64,000 nucleotides of DNA from Erwinia sorbitola (GCF_009738185.1 NZ_CP046509.1:3475501-3539500), one strand, 5' to 3'. Positions 51,742 to 61,084 are shown, counted from the stretch's first letter. A program made the numbers and translations. Notes: generated by a model from the letters alone, not told the origin.

Positions 51742-52293
51742 TTAGTGACCGGAGAAGTTCACCAGACTGTAGCTTTCAACGCCCTGCGCTTTCAGACGAG
51801 ACTCGCCCGTCAGATCAAACAGGTTAATGATAAATGCGGCGTCTTTAACGCTGCCACCAGCACGGCGAATCAGCTTAACGGTAGCTTCAATAGTACCGCC
51901 GGTTGCCAGCAGGTCATCAATAACCAGCACAATATCGCCTGGCTGAATTGCATCACAGTGCAGCTCCAGCGTGTCGGTGCCGTACTCCAGCTCATAGGTT
52001 TCAGCAAAGGTTTTACGTGGGAGTTTCCCCGGCTTACGTACCGGAACAAAACCAACGCCAAGCCCGAGAGCCACAGGTGCGCCGAACAGGAATCCACGCG
52101 CTTCGGTGCCTACTACTTTGGTGATGCCAGCGTCACGATAGCGTTCAACCAACAGTTCAATGCTCAGTGCAAACGCTTTCGGATCTTCCAGCAGACTGGT
52201 TACATCGCGAAAGAGAATGCCCGGTTTTGGGTAATCCGGGATGCTTTTGATACTGTTTTTAATCAATTCAAGCTGCTGCGCAGTCGCGGTCAT
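51742..52293 (-). CDS. apt: Adenine phosphoribosyltransferase
   Basis: Purine salvage enzyme of 183 aa converting adenine and PRPP to AMP. The PRPP motif is VLVIDDLLATGGTIEATV, GTEARGFLFGAPVALGLG binds the base, and VPVRKPGKLPRKT is the flexible loop. An open frame extends 47 codons upstream, but the ATG at 52293 (MTATAQQLELIKNSI) matches the E. coli start exactly in length. Nearby gsk and adk act in the same salvage network. Confidence 0.95.
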   Translation of the reverse strand: MTATAQQLELIKNSIKSIPDYPKPGILFRDVTSLLEDPKAFALSIELLVERYRDAGITKVVGTEARGFLFGAPVALGLGVGFVPVRKPGKLPRKTFAETYELEYGTDTLELHCDAIQPGDIVLVIDDLLATGGTIEATVKLIRRAGGSVKDAAFIINLFDLTGESRLKAQGVESYSLVNFSGH

Positions 52294-52449
52294 AATGTTA
52301 TGCCTGGTGTATACAAATCTGACTCGCGCAGCTTCATCCCACTCTGCGGCAAGATTGCCGGGTGAAATTCTGACATTAAGGGGAAGCCGCGCACGAAAAC
52401 GATCAAATTTATGCAAAGCGCCGGACAATTGCAACAGCGTTTAGTAAAA

Positions 52450-52827
52450 TCACGACTTTTCTTGCTTCTCATCAACCACAGGTAAACGGCTCATAAAGAT
52501 CAGCAGACAGCAGAGGATCGTCAGCAGCAGCAGTCTCACCCAAAGAATTTTCACCATCCACAGCGAAAAAGCAAAAGTCAGCAAAATAAACAGAATTGCT
52601 CTACTTTTTGCGCCGGGAGGCATTGCCCGGTATTGCTGCCAGTGACGCAGATAGCGGCCAAATACCGACCGGTGCAGCAGCCAGTGGTGAAAACGAGGTG
52701 AAGAGCGGGCAAAGCACCAGGCAGCCAGCAGCAAAAACGGAGTCGTCGGCAGCAGCGGCAGCACCACGCCCAGCGTAGCCAGTACCACTGCAACCCAGCC
52801 GAAAAAAATAAGAATGTAACGCTGCAT
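52450..52827 (-). CDS. ybaN: DUF454 inner-membrane protein YbaN
   Basis: A 125-aa membrane protein of unknown function. Its N-terminal segment is ILIFFGWVAVVLATLGVVLPLLPTTPF, with LPTTPFLLLAAWCFARSSPRF as the DUF454 hallmark, followed by HHWLLHRSVFGRYLRHW and two C-terminal membrane segments. It is divergent from priC, as in E. coli. Confidence 0.92.
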   Translation of the reverse strand: MQRYILIFFGWVAVVLATLGVVLPLLPTTPFLLLAAWCFARSSPRFHHWLLHRSVFGRYLRHWQQYRAMPPGAKSRAILFILLTFAFSLWMVKILWVRLLLLTILCCLLIFMSRLPVVDEKQEKS

Positions 52828-52893
52828 GGCACACCCGAAAAAATGTCTCAGAATCAGAGTATCATACAGAGCATTAACACCACGGAGAACAAG

Positions 52894-53430
52894 ATGAAAA
52901 GCGCAGGCTTACTGCAACAACTAGATATGCAATTTGAACAGCTTGCGCGCACCGTGGAGCCTCATGCCAACAAGCGCACCGGACAGGCGCGCTTCGATAT
53001 CAAATTATTTCACTGCCACACCACGCGCCTGGGGGATTATTTACTGGAAATTCGTCAGACGCTCGAACAGTTGAAACAGAGCGTGAAAGATAATCGCACT
53101 GAAAGCGTGGCATGGATGGCCGAGCGCGTTGTTATGCAGATGAGCGCTCTGCAACGTGAACTGGCGACACAGACAATGCGCAGCAACGAATCTCGCGCGG
53201 CCCCGGTGAAAGAAAATCTGTATGAGAAGCTGGCGGAACATCAAGGTTTCGAGCGCCGCTTACGTGCGATGATCAGCGACCGTGAAAGCCTGCTGGCGAC
53301 TCAGGAAACCCTGGCACAGCAGCAACAGTTGCAGCGCGAACTGGCTGCACTCGAAGGACGGCTGCAACGGTGCTTACAGGCGCTAAAGCGAATAGAACGC
53401 GGCATTGAAAATCGTGAACGTGGCGGTTAA
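52894..53430 (+). CDS. priC: Primosomal replication protein N'' PriC
   Basis: A 178-aa, largely helical protein for DnaA-independent replication restart. Conserved features are the RFDIKLFHCHTTRLGDYL segment, WMAERVVMQMSALQREL, and the coiled-coil C-terminal region HQGFERRLRAMISDRE through LQRCLQALKRIER. The frame opens at 52843, but the ATG at 52894 with ACGGAG upstream starts at the same place as other PriC proteins. Confidence 0.9.
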   Translation: MKSAGLLQQLDMQFEQLARTVEPHANKRTGQARFDIKLFHCHTTRLGDYLLEIRQTLEQLKQSVKDNRTESVAWMAERVVMQMSALQRELATQTMRSNESRAAPVKENLYEKLAEHQGFERRLRAMISDRESLLATQETLAQQQQLQRELAALEGRLQRCLQALKRIERGIENRERGG

Positions 53431-53498
53431 TCTGGCATCCGGCCCCTTCCAGATGAGAGGCTATAATTTTCATATTTCCCTCGACGTGGAGTGAAACG

Positions 53499-53744
53499 AT
53501 GGGCCTGATCTCCTGGCTGATTATCGGCCTGCTGGTGGGCTTTATTGCCCGTTATTTCTTCCCCGGTCGGCCAGGCGGGCTGGTTCCTGCGCTGGTACTC
53601 GCTGCGGTGGGAGCGCTAATCGGCGGCTATATCAGCACCTATATCAATTACGGCACACTGGCCACCATTGACCCTCGCGCCATGTTAATAGCGCTGGCGG
53701 GTGCACTGTTGATGACAGTCGTCGTCAAAATTTTACGCATCTGA
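53499..53744 (+). CDS. GlsB/YeaQ/YmgE-family small membrane protein
   Basis: An 81-aa protein with three hydrophobic segments (LISWLIIGLLVGFIARYFFP, LVPALVLAAVGALIGGYIS, MLIALAGALLMTVVVKIL) and the GLIVGFIAR...PG(R/K)xGG family pattern. Such proteins are stress-associated and sometimes called transglycosylase-associated, but no activity is proved. It sits between priC and rsmS where E. coli has none. Confidence 0.85.
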   Translation: MGLISWLIIGLLVGFIARYFFPGRPGGLVPALVLAAVGALIGGYISTYINYGTLATIDPRAMLIALAGALLMTVVVKILRI

Positions 53745-53780
53745 CCGCCTGTCGCGCTGGTTAACTAAAAAGGAAAGAAT

Positions 53781-53930
53781 ATGTCGCTGGAAACCGCGCC
53801 AGAAGAAGTCAAACTTGCTGTTGATTTGATTATGTTATTGGAAGAGAATCATATTGCGCCAGAAACCGTAGTGGCTGCACTGGCAATAGTGCTGCGAGAT
53901 TTTGAACAAAAAGTCGCAACACGATCTTGA
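53781..53930 (+). CDS. rsmS: Small protein RsmS (YbaM, DUF2496)
   Basis: A 49-aa protein starting MSLETAPEEVKLAVDLIMLL, closely matching E. coli YbaM (53 aa) and Pectobacterium RsmS, a regulator of secondary metabolism. AAGGAAAG precedes the ATG. It is short enough to be missed by length-filtered gene finding. It converges on acrR; E. coli mscK, which lies between rsmS and acrR there, is absent. Confidence 0.9.
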   Translation: MSLETAPEEVKLAVDLIMLLEENHIAPETVVAALAIVLRDFEQKVATRS

Positions 53931-53937
53931 CCGAATA

Positions 53938-54576
53938 TTAAGCGGAGTTACGCAGCGTCGGGCAGAGTAACAGCATATCAATAAGCGTCTCTACCAGTTG
54001 CGGAGCATCGCGCGCCAGATCAAAGCTGTTTGGCATAAATAACCAGTTCTCAATAATGCCGGTAATATAGCCGCGCATCACAACAGCGGCACGCCGGGTA
54101 TCGAGATTTTCGGGGAGTTGTTTTGCATCAATGCATTGAGCTAATACCTCTTCTATCTTCTCATAACACTCCAGATAGAGGTTTTGCTGCATCAGTTGCA
54201 GAGTGGCCATCTCACCAACAAATTCACACTTGTGGTAAATAATTTCCATAAGCGCACGTCTTCTTGGGTCACTGGCTGTTGCGTCAAGGACATAGAGCAA
54301 CATACCGCGCATCACAGAAAGTGGATCAGAAGGATATTTTGATTGATACTCAAGCTCCAGGTCCGCCATTACGGATTCGGACTGCGCCCAGATTTCATTG
54401 AGCAAATCAGTTTTATTTTTGAAATGCCAGTAGATTGCACCCCGCGTCACGCCAGCACTTGAGGCGATATCAGCCAGTGACGTTTTAGAAACGCCATATT
54501 CAGAGAAACGTTCGATAGCGGCATCGATGATCTGATTGCGAGTTTCCTGCGCTTGTTGTTTGGTATTTCGTGCCAT
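53938..54576 (-). CDS. acrR: TetR-family repressor AcrR
   Basis: A 212-aa repressor of acrAB and of itself. The TetR helix-turn-helix (ETRNQIIDAAIERFSEYG, then VSKTSLADIASSAGVTRGAIYWHFKNK) is followed by a ligand-binding helical domain. It is divergent from acrA, with its operator in the 141-base gap. Confidence 0.95.
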   Translation of the reverse strand: MARNTKQQAQETRNQIIDAAIERFSEYGVSKTSLADIASSAGVTRGAIYWHFKNKTDLLNEIWAQSESVMADLELEYQSKYPSDPLSVMRGMLLYVLDATASDPRRRALMEIIYHKCEFVGEMATLQLMQQNLYLECYEKIEEVLAQCIDAKQLPENLDTRRAAVVMRGYITGIIENWLFMPNSFDLARDAPQLVETLIDMLLLCPTLRNSA

Positions 54577-54604
54577 GAGGGTGTTATTTACAAAGGGTTA
54601 GACT

Positions 54605-54628
54605 TACATACATTTTCGAATGTATGTA
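54605..54628. promoter_or_regulatory. AcrR operator between acrR and acrA
   Basis: TACATACATT and AATGTATGTA are perfect 10-bp inverted arms around a 4-base centre TTCG. The site equals the E. coli 24-bp AcrR box except for the centre. Confidence 0.93.
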
Positions 54629-54717
54629 CCATAGCACGACCATAATTTAAACGCAGCAATGGGTTTATGGGTTTGTGATCCATTGAACAATCGATATCGG
54701 ACACTCGAGGTTTATTT

Positions 54718-55917
54718 ATGAACAAAAACAGAGGGTTAACGCCTCTGGCGGCCGTCCTGATGCTCTCAGGCAGCTTAGTGCTAACGGGATGTGATAACAA
54801 AGAATCGCAGCAGGCCGGACAGCAGCAAGCACCTGAAGTGGGTATCAAGACGTTGAAAAGCGCCCCGCTTAAAATTACTACCGACCTGCCAGGTCGTACC
54901 TCATCGTTCCGTATTGCAGAAGTTCGCCCACAGGTATCAGGCATTATTCTGAAACGTAACTTTGTAGAGGGTAGCGATATCAAGGCTGGTGAGTCTTTAT
55001 ATCAAATTGATCCAGCCACTTATCAAGCCGCTTATAACAGCGCTAAAGGGGATCTGGCACAGGCACAAGCCAACGCACAGATCGCCGCATTAACGGTTAA
55101 ACGCTATAAACCACTGCTGGGCACCAAGTACATCAGCCAGCAGGATTACGACACGGCAATGGCAACGCAAAGCCAGACTGCCGCTGCCGTTCAGGCTGCA
55201 CAGGCCACGGTTGAAACAGCACGCATTAACCTCGCATATACCCGCGTGACCTCGCCTATCAGCGGTCGCATTGGTAAATCGTCGGTTACCGAAGGCGCGT
55301 TAGTCGCCAATGCGCAAACCACTGCGCTGGCAACGGTACAACAGCTTGACCCTATCTATGTTGATGTCACTCAGTCCAGTGAAGACTTCATGCGTCTTCG
55401 CGACGAACTGAATTCTGGCAAGTTACAGCAGACCAACGGTAAGGCTGAAGTAAAACTACTGACACAAAACGGTAGCGAATATGCACAGAGCGGAACATTG
55501 GAATTCTCTGATGTTACTGTGGATGAAACTACCGGTTCCATCACACTGCGTGCCGTGTTCCCTAACCCGGATCACAGCCTGCTGCCAGGCATGTTCGTGC
55601 GTGCCCGTCTGGATGAAGGTACCAACCCGAATGCGCTGTTAGTGCCTCAGCAGGGTGTGACCCGTACACCAACCGGCCAGGCGACTGCCATGGTGGTGGG
55701 TGCGGATAACAAGGTCGAAGTACGTACCCTTACAGCCGATCAGGCATTTGGGGACAAGTGGCTGGTGTCTGCGGGTCTGAAAGATGGCGATCGTGTAATT
55801 GTGACTGGCCTGCAACGCGTGAAACCTGGTATCACGGTAACACCTCAGGAAGTCAGTGATGACAGCGCCAAAGCAGGGACTGAGTCTCAGGCAAAGTCTG
55901 AACAACCGAAGTCTTAA
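54718..55917 (+). CDS. acrA: Multidrug efflux periplasmic adaptor AcrA
   Basis: Membrane-fusion lipoprotein (399 aa) that links AcrB to the TolC channel. The lipobox LVLTGC puts the lipidated Cys at about residue 24. Beta-barrel and lipoyl halves flank a helical hairpin (YNSAKGDLAQAQANAQIAAL and QTAAAVQAAQATVETARINL). PQVSGIILKRNFVEG and RVTSPISGRIGKS are the split lipoyl motifs. It is followed by acrB after 16 bases. Confidence 0.96.
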   Translation: MNKNRGLTPLAAVLMLSGSLVLTGCDNKESQQAGQQQAPEVGIKTLKSAPLKITTDLPGRTSSFRIAEVRPQVSGIILKRNFVEGSDIKAGESLYQIDPATYQAAYNSAKGDLAQAQANAQIAALTVKRYKPLLGTKYISQQDYDTAMATQSQTAAAVQAAQATVETARINLAYTRVTSPISGRIGKSSVTEGALVANAQTTALATVQQLDPIYVDVTQSSEDFMRLRDELNSGKLQQTNGKAEVKLLTQNGSEYAQSGTLEFSDVTVDETTGSITLRAVFPNPDHSLLPGMFVRARLDEGTNPNALLVPQQGVTRTPTGQATAMVVGADNKVEVRTLTADQAFGDKWLVSAGLKDGDRVIVTGLQRVKPGITVTPQEVSDDSAKAGTESQAKSEQPKS

Positions 55918-55933
55918 CAGGAGCCGCTGAGAC

Positions 55934-58900
55934 ATGGCTAAGTTTTTTATCGATCGCCCCATCTTTGCCTGGGTAATCTCCATCATCATTATGTTGGCGG
56001 GTGTGCTGTCGATTCTTAAACTGCCGATCGAGCAATATCCTAACGTTGCTCCAACGGCAATTGAGATCACAGCAACCTACCCTGGTGCTGATGCGAAAAC
56101 GCTGCAGGACTCCGTCACGCAGGTTATCGAACAAAATATGAACGGCATCGATGGCCTGATGTATATGGGTTCGAGCAGCGACTCCTCCGGGACGCTGCAG
56201 CTGACGCTGACATTTGAGTCAGGTACAGATGCCGATATCGCCCAGGTGCAGGTGCAGAACAAACTGCAACTGGCGATGCCGCTGTTACCACAGGAAGTAC
56301 AGCAACAGGGGATTAAGGTTCAGAAATCCTCCAGTAGCTTCCTGATGGTGGCCGGTTTCATTAACGACAACGGCACCATGACGCAGAACGACCTCTCCGA
56401 CTATGTCGGGTCAAATATTAAAGACCCTATCAGTCGAGTGTCTGGCGTCGGTGACACCCAGCTGTTCGGTGCGCAGTACGCCATGCGTATCTGGATGGAT
56501 CCCCACAAGCTCAACAACTACTCACTGACGCCAGTTGATGTCATCAGTGCGATCAATACGCAGAACGCCCAGGTGGCGGCAGGCCAGCTAGGCGGTTCAC
56601 CACCTGTTAAGGGTCAGCAGCTTAACGCCTCAATTATTGCGCAGACGCGCCTGACTTCGGCTGAAGAGTTCGGCAAAATTTTGCTGAAGGTTAACACCGA
56701 TGGTTCACGTGTCCGCCTGAGCGACGTGGCACATATCGAGCTGGGTGGTGAAAACTACGAGGTTATTGCGCGCTTTAATGGGCAACCGGCATCGGGTCTG
56801 GGCATTAAACTGGCAACCGGCGCTAACGCACTGGATACCGCCGCAGCCGTTAAAGCAGAACTTGAAAAGCTGAAGCCTTTCTTCCCTGCCGGGATGAAAG
56901 TGGTTTATCCCTATGACACCACGCCATTCGTTAAGATCTCTATTAACGAAGTAGTGAAAACGCTGATTGAAGCTATCGTGCTGGTGTTCCTGGTAATGTA
57001 TCTGTTCCTGCAAAACTTCCGCGCCACGCTGATCCCAACGATCGCCGTGCCGGTAGTACTGCTGGGTACGTTTGCCATTATCAGCGCCTTCGGGTATTCG
57101 ATAAACACGCTAACAATGTTCGGGATGGTACTGGCCATCGGCCTGCTGGTGGATGATGCCATCGTAGTGGTAGAGAACGTCGAGCGTGTTATGGCCGAAG
57201 AGGGCCTGCCGCCGAAGGAAGCTACCCGTAAGTCGATGGAGCAGATCCAGGGTGCTCTGGTGGGTATTGCCATGGTGCTGTCAGCGGTATTCATCCCGAT
57301 GGCATTCTTCGGCGGATCAACCGGCGTAATCTACCGTCAGTTCTCGATTACCATCGTTTCTGCGATGGTGCTGTCGGTGGTCGTTGCACTGGTACTGACT
57401 CCGGCACTTTGTGCCACCATGTTGAAACCTGTTGCTAAAGGCGATCACGGGAAAACTACCGGTTTCTTCGGCTGGTTTAACCGCCTGTTTGATAAAAGCA
57501 CCAATCATTACACCGACAGTGTTGGGCACATTGTGCGCAGCACAGGCCGTTACATGGTGCTTTATCTGCTGATTGTTATCGGCATGGCGTTCCTGTTCCT
57601 GCGTCTGCCTACCTCCTTCCTTCCGGAAGAGGATCAGGGTGTGTTCCTGACGATGGCTCAACTTCCAGCTGGTGCCACCCAGGAACGTACTCAGAAAGTG
57701 CTGGATGAAGTAACGGATTACTACCTGAATAAAGAAAAAGCCACAGTTAACTCCGTCTTTACCGTTAACGGCTTTGGCTTTGCAGGTCGTGGTCAGAACA
57801 CCGGTCTGGCTTTCGTCAGTCTTAAACCATGGGGCGAACGCTCTGGTGCCGAAAACAAAGTTCCGGCTATTGCCGGGCGGGCAATGGGTGCGTTCTCATC
57901 TATCAAAGATGCGATGGTCATCCCATTCAACCTGCCAGCAATTGTTGAACTGGGCCAGGCGACCGGCTTCGACTTCCAGCTTATCGATCAGGGCGGCCTC
58001 GGCCATGAGAAACTGACCGCAGCACGTAACCAGCTGCTGGGTATGATTGCTCAACACCCGGATGTACTGGTTGGTGTTCGTCCTAACGGTCTGGAAGATA
58101 CACCACAGTACAAACTGACTATTGACCAGGAAAAAGCACAGGCGCTGGGGGTATCGTTGTCTGATATCAACACCACGCTGGCAGCTGCCTGGGGTGGCTC
58201 CTACGTTAATGACTTCATTGACCGTGGCCGCGTGAAGAAAGTTTACGTGATGGGTGAAGCCCCTTATCGTATGCTGCCTGGCGATATCGGTAACTGGTAT
58301 GTACGCTCCTCCAGCGGCGAGATGGTGTCATTCAACTCCTTCGCCTCGGCCAACTGGGTGTATGGTTCACCTCGTCTGGAGCGTTATAACGGCCTGCCGT
58401 CTATGGAGCTGTTAGGTCAGCCTGCACCGGGTAAAAGCTCCGGTGAAGCAATGAACCTGATGCAGGATCTGGCGTCGAAACTGCCAACCGGTATCGGTTA
58501 CGACTGGACAGGTATGTCTTACCAGGAACGCTTATCTGGTAACCAGGCTCCTGCTCTGTATGCTATCTCGCTGATCGTCGTGTTCCTGTGTCTGGCAGCA
58601 CTGTATGAAAGCTGGTCGATTCCATTCTCGGTCATGCTGGTTGTACCGTTGGGTGTTGTCGGTGCACTGCTGTTTACGACGCTGCGTGGGTTGAGCAACG
58701 ACGTTTACTTTGTTGTGGGGCTGCTAACAACCGTAGGGTTGTCAGCGAAGAACGCCATCCTGATAGTTGAGTTTGCTAAAGACTTGATGGAGAAAGAAGG
58801 TAAAGGGCTGATTGAGGCTACACTGGAGGCGGTGCGTATGCGTTTACGTCCAATTCTGATGACCTCCCTGGCATTTATCCTCGGTGTTCTGCCGCTGGCA

Positions 58901-59086
58901 ATCAGTAGCGGTGCAGGTTCCGGTGCTCAGAACGCCGTAGGTACGGGCGTTATGGGCGGTATGGTAACCGCAACTGTGCTGGCTATCTTCTTCGTTCCTA
59001 TGTTCTTCGTGGTGGTTCGTCGCCGCTTCAGCAAGAACAAAGATGAACTGGAACACAGCCACCCTGTTGATTCACAGCATCACTAA
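55934..59086 (+). CDS. acrB: RND multidrug efflux transporter AcrB
   Basis: Proton-driven inner-membrane pump of 1050 aa (HAE1 family), exporting many drugs, bile salts and plant phenolics through TolC. The N-terminus FIDRPIFAWVISIIIMLAG, proton-relay Asp pair in AIGLLVDDAIVVVENVERV (about 407-408), and the relay Lys in GLSAKNAILIVEFAKDL (about 940) are intact. The switch-loop region FGFAGRGQNTG is conserved. A strong terminator follows. Confidence 0.97.
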   Translation: MAKFFIDRPIFAWVISIIIMLAGVLSILKLPIEQYPNVAPTAIEITATYPGADAKTLQDSVTQVIEQNMNGIDGLMYMGSSSDSSGTLQLTLTFESGTDADIAQVQVQNKLQLAMPLLPQEVQQQGIKVQKSSSSFLMVAGFINDNGTMTQNDLSDYVGSNIKDPISRVSGVGDTQLFGAQYAMRIWMDPHKLNNYSLTPVDVISAINTQNAQVAAGQLGGSPPVKGQQLNASIIAQTRLTSAEEFGKILLKVNTDGSRVRLSDVAHIELGGENYEVIARFNGQPASGLGIKLATGANALDTAAAVKAELEKLKPFFPAGMKVVYPYDTTPFVKISINEVVKTLIEAIVLVFLVMYLFLQNFRATLIPTIAVPVVLLGTFAIISAFGYSINTLTMFGMVLAIGLLVDDAIVVVENVERVMAEEGLPPKEATRKSMEQIQGALVGIAMVLSAVFIPMAFFGGSTGVIYRQFSITIVSAMVLSVVVALVLTPALCATMLKPVAKGDHGKTTGFFGWFNRLFDKSTNHYTDSVGHIVRSTGRYMVLYLLIVIGMAFLFLRLPTSFLPEEDQGVFLTMAQLPAGATQERTQKVLDEVTDYYLNKEKATVNSVFTVNGFGFAGRGQNTGLAFVSLKPWGERSGAENKVPAIAGRAMGAFSSIKDAMVIPFNLPAIVELGQATGFDFQLIDQGGLGHEKLTAARNQLLGMIAQHPDVLVGVRPNGLEDTPQYKLTIDQEKAQALGVSLSDINTTLAAAWGGSYVNDFIDRGRVKKVYVMGEAPYRMLPGDIGNWYVRSSSGEMVSFNSFASANWVYGSPRLERYNGLPSMELLGQPAPGKSSGEAMNLMQDLASKLPTGIGYDWTGMSYQERLSGNQAPALYAISLIVVFLCLAALYESWSIPFSVMLVVPLGVVGALLFTTLRGLSNDVYFVVGLLTTVGLSAKNAILIVEFAKDLMEKEGKGLIEATLEAVRMRLRPILMTSLAFILGVLPLAISSGAGSGAQNAVGTGVMGGMVTATVLAIFFVPMFFVVVRRRFSKNKDELEHSHPVDSQHH

Positions 59087-59110
59087 TCAACATTAAGTTG
59101 ATATGAATAA

Positions 59111-59139
59111 GAGGCCACCTTCGGGTGGCCTCTTTTTTT
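59111..59139 (+). terminator. Rho-independent terminator of acrAB
   Basis: GAGGCCACC / GGTGGCCTC 9-bp stem with a TTCG tetraloop and seven T. Confidence 0.95.
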
Positions 59140-59189
59140 GTTTTGGCCCTTCCCTTTTGCGGTTGCAATTTGAAAATCAGCGGAGCATA

Positions 59190-59212
59190 CTATTGTTATA
59201 GTATAACATTAC
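59190..59212 (+). promoter_or_regulatory. Zur box upstream of rpmE2-rpmJ2
   Basis: TGTTATA-G-TATAACA is a perfect 15-bp palindrome matching the core of the enterobacterial Zur consensus (GAAATGTTATANTATAACATTTC). It lies 18 bases before the rpmE2 start and probably overlaps the -10 element. Confidence 0.9.
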
Positions 59213-59225
59213 ATAGAGGTAGATA

Positions 59226-59486
59226 ATGAAACAGGGTATTCATCCTGCTTACCGCCAGGTGGTATTCCATGACACCACGGCTGATGCTTACTTTGTGGTG
59301 GGCTCCACCATCAAAACTGACAGAACAATTGAACACGAAGGTAAAGTGATGCCGTATGTCCTGCTGGACGTCTCTTCTGCCTCACATGTTTATTACACCG
59401 GTAAACAGAAAGAGTTTGCTAAAGAAGGGAGCGCTGCACGTTTCAGTCAGCGTTTTGGCGGTTTTCTTGGCGTAATGAAAAAGTAA
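59226..59486 (+). CDS. rpmE2: Zinc-independent ribosomal protein L31 type B (RpmE2/YkgM)
   Basis: An 86-aa type B L31 paralogue with no cysteines, so it needs no zinc. It carries MKQGIHPAYRQVVFHDTTAD, GKVMPYVLLDVSSASHVYYTGKQK and RFSQRFGGFLG. During zinc starvation it replaces zinc-binding L31 and frees metal. It is cotranscribed with rpmJ2 (9-base gap) behind a Zur box. Confidence 0.95.
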   Translation: MKQGIHPAYRQVVFHDTTADAYFVVGSTIKTDRTIEHEGKVMPYVLLDVSSASHVYYTGKQKEFAKEGSAARFSQRFGGFLGVMKK

Positions 59487-59495
59487 GGAGCCATC

Positions 59496-59639
59496 ATGCA
59501 AGTTTTGAGTTCACTGGCTTCTGCCAAAAAACGTCACAAGGATTGCAAAGTTGTTCGCCGTCATGGCCGGGTATTTGTTATTTGTAAGAGCAATCCGCGC
59601 TTTAAAGCGGTACAGGGGCGGGGCGGAAAAAAACACTGA
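59496..59639 (+). CDS. rpmJ2: Zinc-independent ribosomal protein L36 type B (RpmJ2/YkgO)
   Basis: A 47-aa L36 paralogue beginning MQVLSSLASAKKRHKDCKVV and ending GRGGKKH. Only two cysteines remain (C17, C33), so the C-C-C-H zinc site of standard L36 is absent. AAGGAG lies 7 bases before the ATG. A terminator follows at 59671. Confidence 0.95.
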   Translation: MQVLSSLASAKKRHKDCKVVRRHGRVFVICKSNPRFKAVQGRGGKKH

Positions 59640-59670
59640 TTATACGAATGAGCTTGTTGTTGTATCCGGA

Positions 59671-59697
59671 GGGGATAGCCTGTGCTATCCCCTTTTT
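59671..59697 (+). terminator. Rho-independent terminator of rpmE2-rpmJ2
   Basis: GGGGATAGC / GCTATCCCC 9-bp stem, CTGT loop and five T. The rest of the gap to 59974 is AT-rich with no other supported feature. Confidence 0.93.
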
Positions 59698-59974
59698 ATG
59701 CGTTTTTATTTTCATGTAACAAAACACCTTTCAACAAGCATTAATAAATCCCCTTCATTTCTACTTAGTTAGCCCTGCCGCCGTGGCCAGCAGCCCGTCT
59801 CCCCCTGGCTGTCAGGCATTTTTCATCAAAAAAAGAACCCTTCAATCATTAGGTTAGGACTTATCGTCGACTCTGATATTTATCATAAGCAGACGATGAC
59901 AGTGGCTATCGTGACAAGAAGCCACTCCCAAAAATCATTAGTGTTACGCCTCATTGTTTAATAGGGATATGCAA

Positions 59975-61048
59975 ATGAAACGCACAACTTTGACTCTATT
60001 ACTCTCATGCGCGATGTACTCAGTCGTAGGTCAGGCGACGCCTGTCCAGCTCTCATCTTTCAACAATTTTCCAGAAGATACTGAAGTCGACGGCTTTCAT
60101 GCCAGCCTGTTTGACAGCACAACCGGGACGGTAAACGGATTCGACCTGCCGATTCTTGGTTACAGTGAAATGGATCAGCTCAATGGTTTCCAGCTTGGTC
60201 TACTCGCGGGTTCCAACATTCATAACGGCATGAACGGTGCCGCCATTGGATTGTTCAACTGGCACGGAGGTTATGACAATGGACTCAACCTCGGTATCGC
60301 CAACAGCGTGGGCAATCTTTATGGTGCAAACCTGGGTATATATAGTGCTGCAAAAACTGTTAACGGGGTAAACCTGGGCGTAGCCACTCAGTCCGGAGAT
60401 GTTAACGGCTTTAACTTTGGTGCCATTGCAAACTACACAACCGGACAGGTGAATGGGGTCAACATTGCCCCCTTCAACTGGACACAGCAGGATACTAATG
60501 GGGTCAACTTCAGCGTGCTTAACCACTCTGGTAACGTTAACGGTGTTAACGTTGGGGCCCTGGGTAACTGGAGCGAAGGTAATATCAACGGTCTGAACCT
60601 GGGTATCGTCAATGTTTCCGGCAATGTCACAGGAGCCAACCTCGCTCCATTTAACTACTCGGGTGATATTGTGGGTGCGAACATTGGTGTAGCCAGTATG
60701 TCCCATGATGTAACGGGGATGAACCTCGGCGCTGTGAATGTCACCAATAACGTTACCGGCCTGAATTTAGGCGGTCTGAACGTAGCTCAGGATGTTGACG
60801 GCGCCAATATTGGCGCAATTAACGTCTCACATAATGTTAACGGCCTCAATCTTGGTGCAGTTAACGTTTCTACCGGTGAAAGCGGCACAGATATTGGTGC
60901 TTTCAACTATGCAGATACCACTTCATTCCAGTTCGGCGTGGTCAACGCCACTCAACATCTGGAGGGCTTGCAGATCGGCGTTATCAATATCGCGACTAAC
61001 GCAGCAGTACCTGTCTTGCCTCTGGTTAACTTCCATCGAACCTTCTGA
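59975..61048 (+). CDS. Secreted protein with NG-x-N-x-G repeats (surface-repeat type), unknown function
   Basis: A 357-aa protein with a signal peptide (KRTTLTLLLSCAMYSVVGQA) and about fifteen degenerate repeats of roughly 15-20 residues with the core (V/I)NG(V/L)N(L/F)G(x)xNxS(G)NV. Examples are VNGVNLGVATQSGD, VTGMNLGAVNVTNN and VNGLNLGAVNVST. Regular turns at NG and alternating hydrophobics suggest a parallel beta-solenoid exposed on or released from the cell surface. It resembles proteins annotated as LA_2272-type surface repeat proteins. Starts at 59969 or 59975 are possible; AGGG favours 59975. It lies inside the zinc-starvation cluster, but no metal site is visible. Confidence 0.75.
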   Translation: MKRTTLTLLLSCAMYSVVGQATPVQLSSFNNFPEDTEVDGFHASLFDSTTGTVNGFDLPILGYSEMDQLNGFQLGLLAGSNIHNGMNGAAIGLFNWHGGYDNGLNLGIANSVGNLYGANLGIYSAAKTVNGVNLGVATQSGDVNGFNFGAIANYTTGQVNGVNIAPFNWTQQDTNGVNFSVLNHSGNVNGVNVGALGNWSEGNINGLNLGIVNVSGNVTGANLAPFNYSGDIVGANIGVASMSHDVTGMNLGAVNVTNNVTGLNLGGLNVAQDVDGANIGAINVSHNVNGLNLGAVNVSTGESGTDIGAFNYADTTSFQFGVVNATQHLEGLQIGVINIATNAAVPVLPLVNFHRTF

Positions 61049-61050
61049 TT

Positions 61051-61079
61051 CTCCAGCCCCCTGCGGAGGGGGGCTGGAG
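61051..61079. terminator. Terminator between repeat protein and zinc ABC operon
   Basis: CTCCAGCCCCC / GGGGGCTGGAG 11-bp stem with a 7-base loop lies between convergent genes; a short T-rich tract follows on the plus strand. Confidence 0.8.
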
Positions 61080-61084
61080 TCTTC

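Noticed and set aside
60200..60706. 168-codon open frame opposite the repeat protein
   Set aside because: It is created by the periodic repeats on the other strand and has no start signal or recognisable feature.
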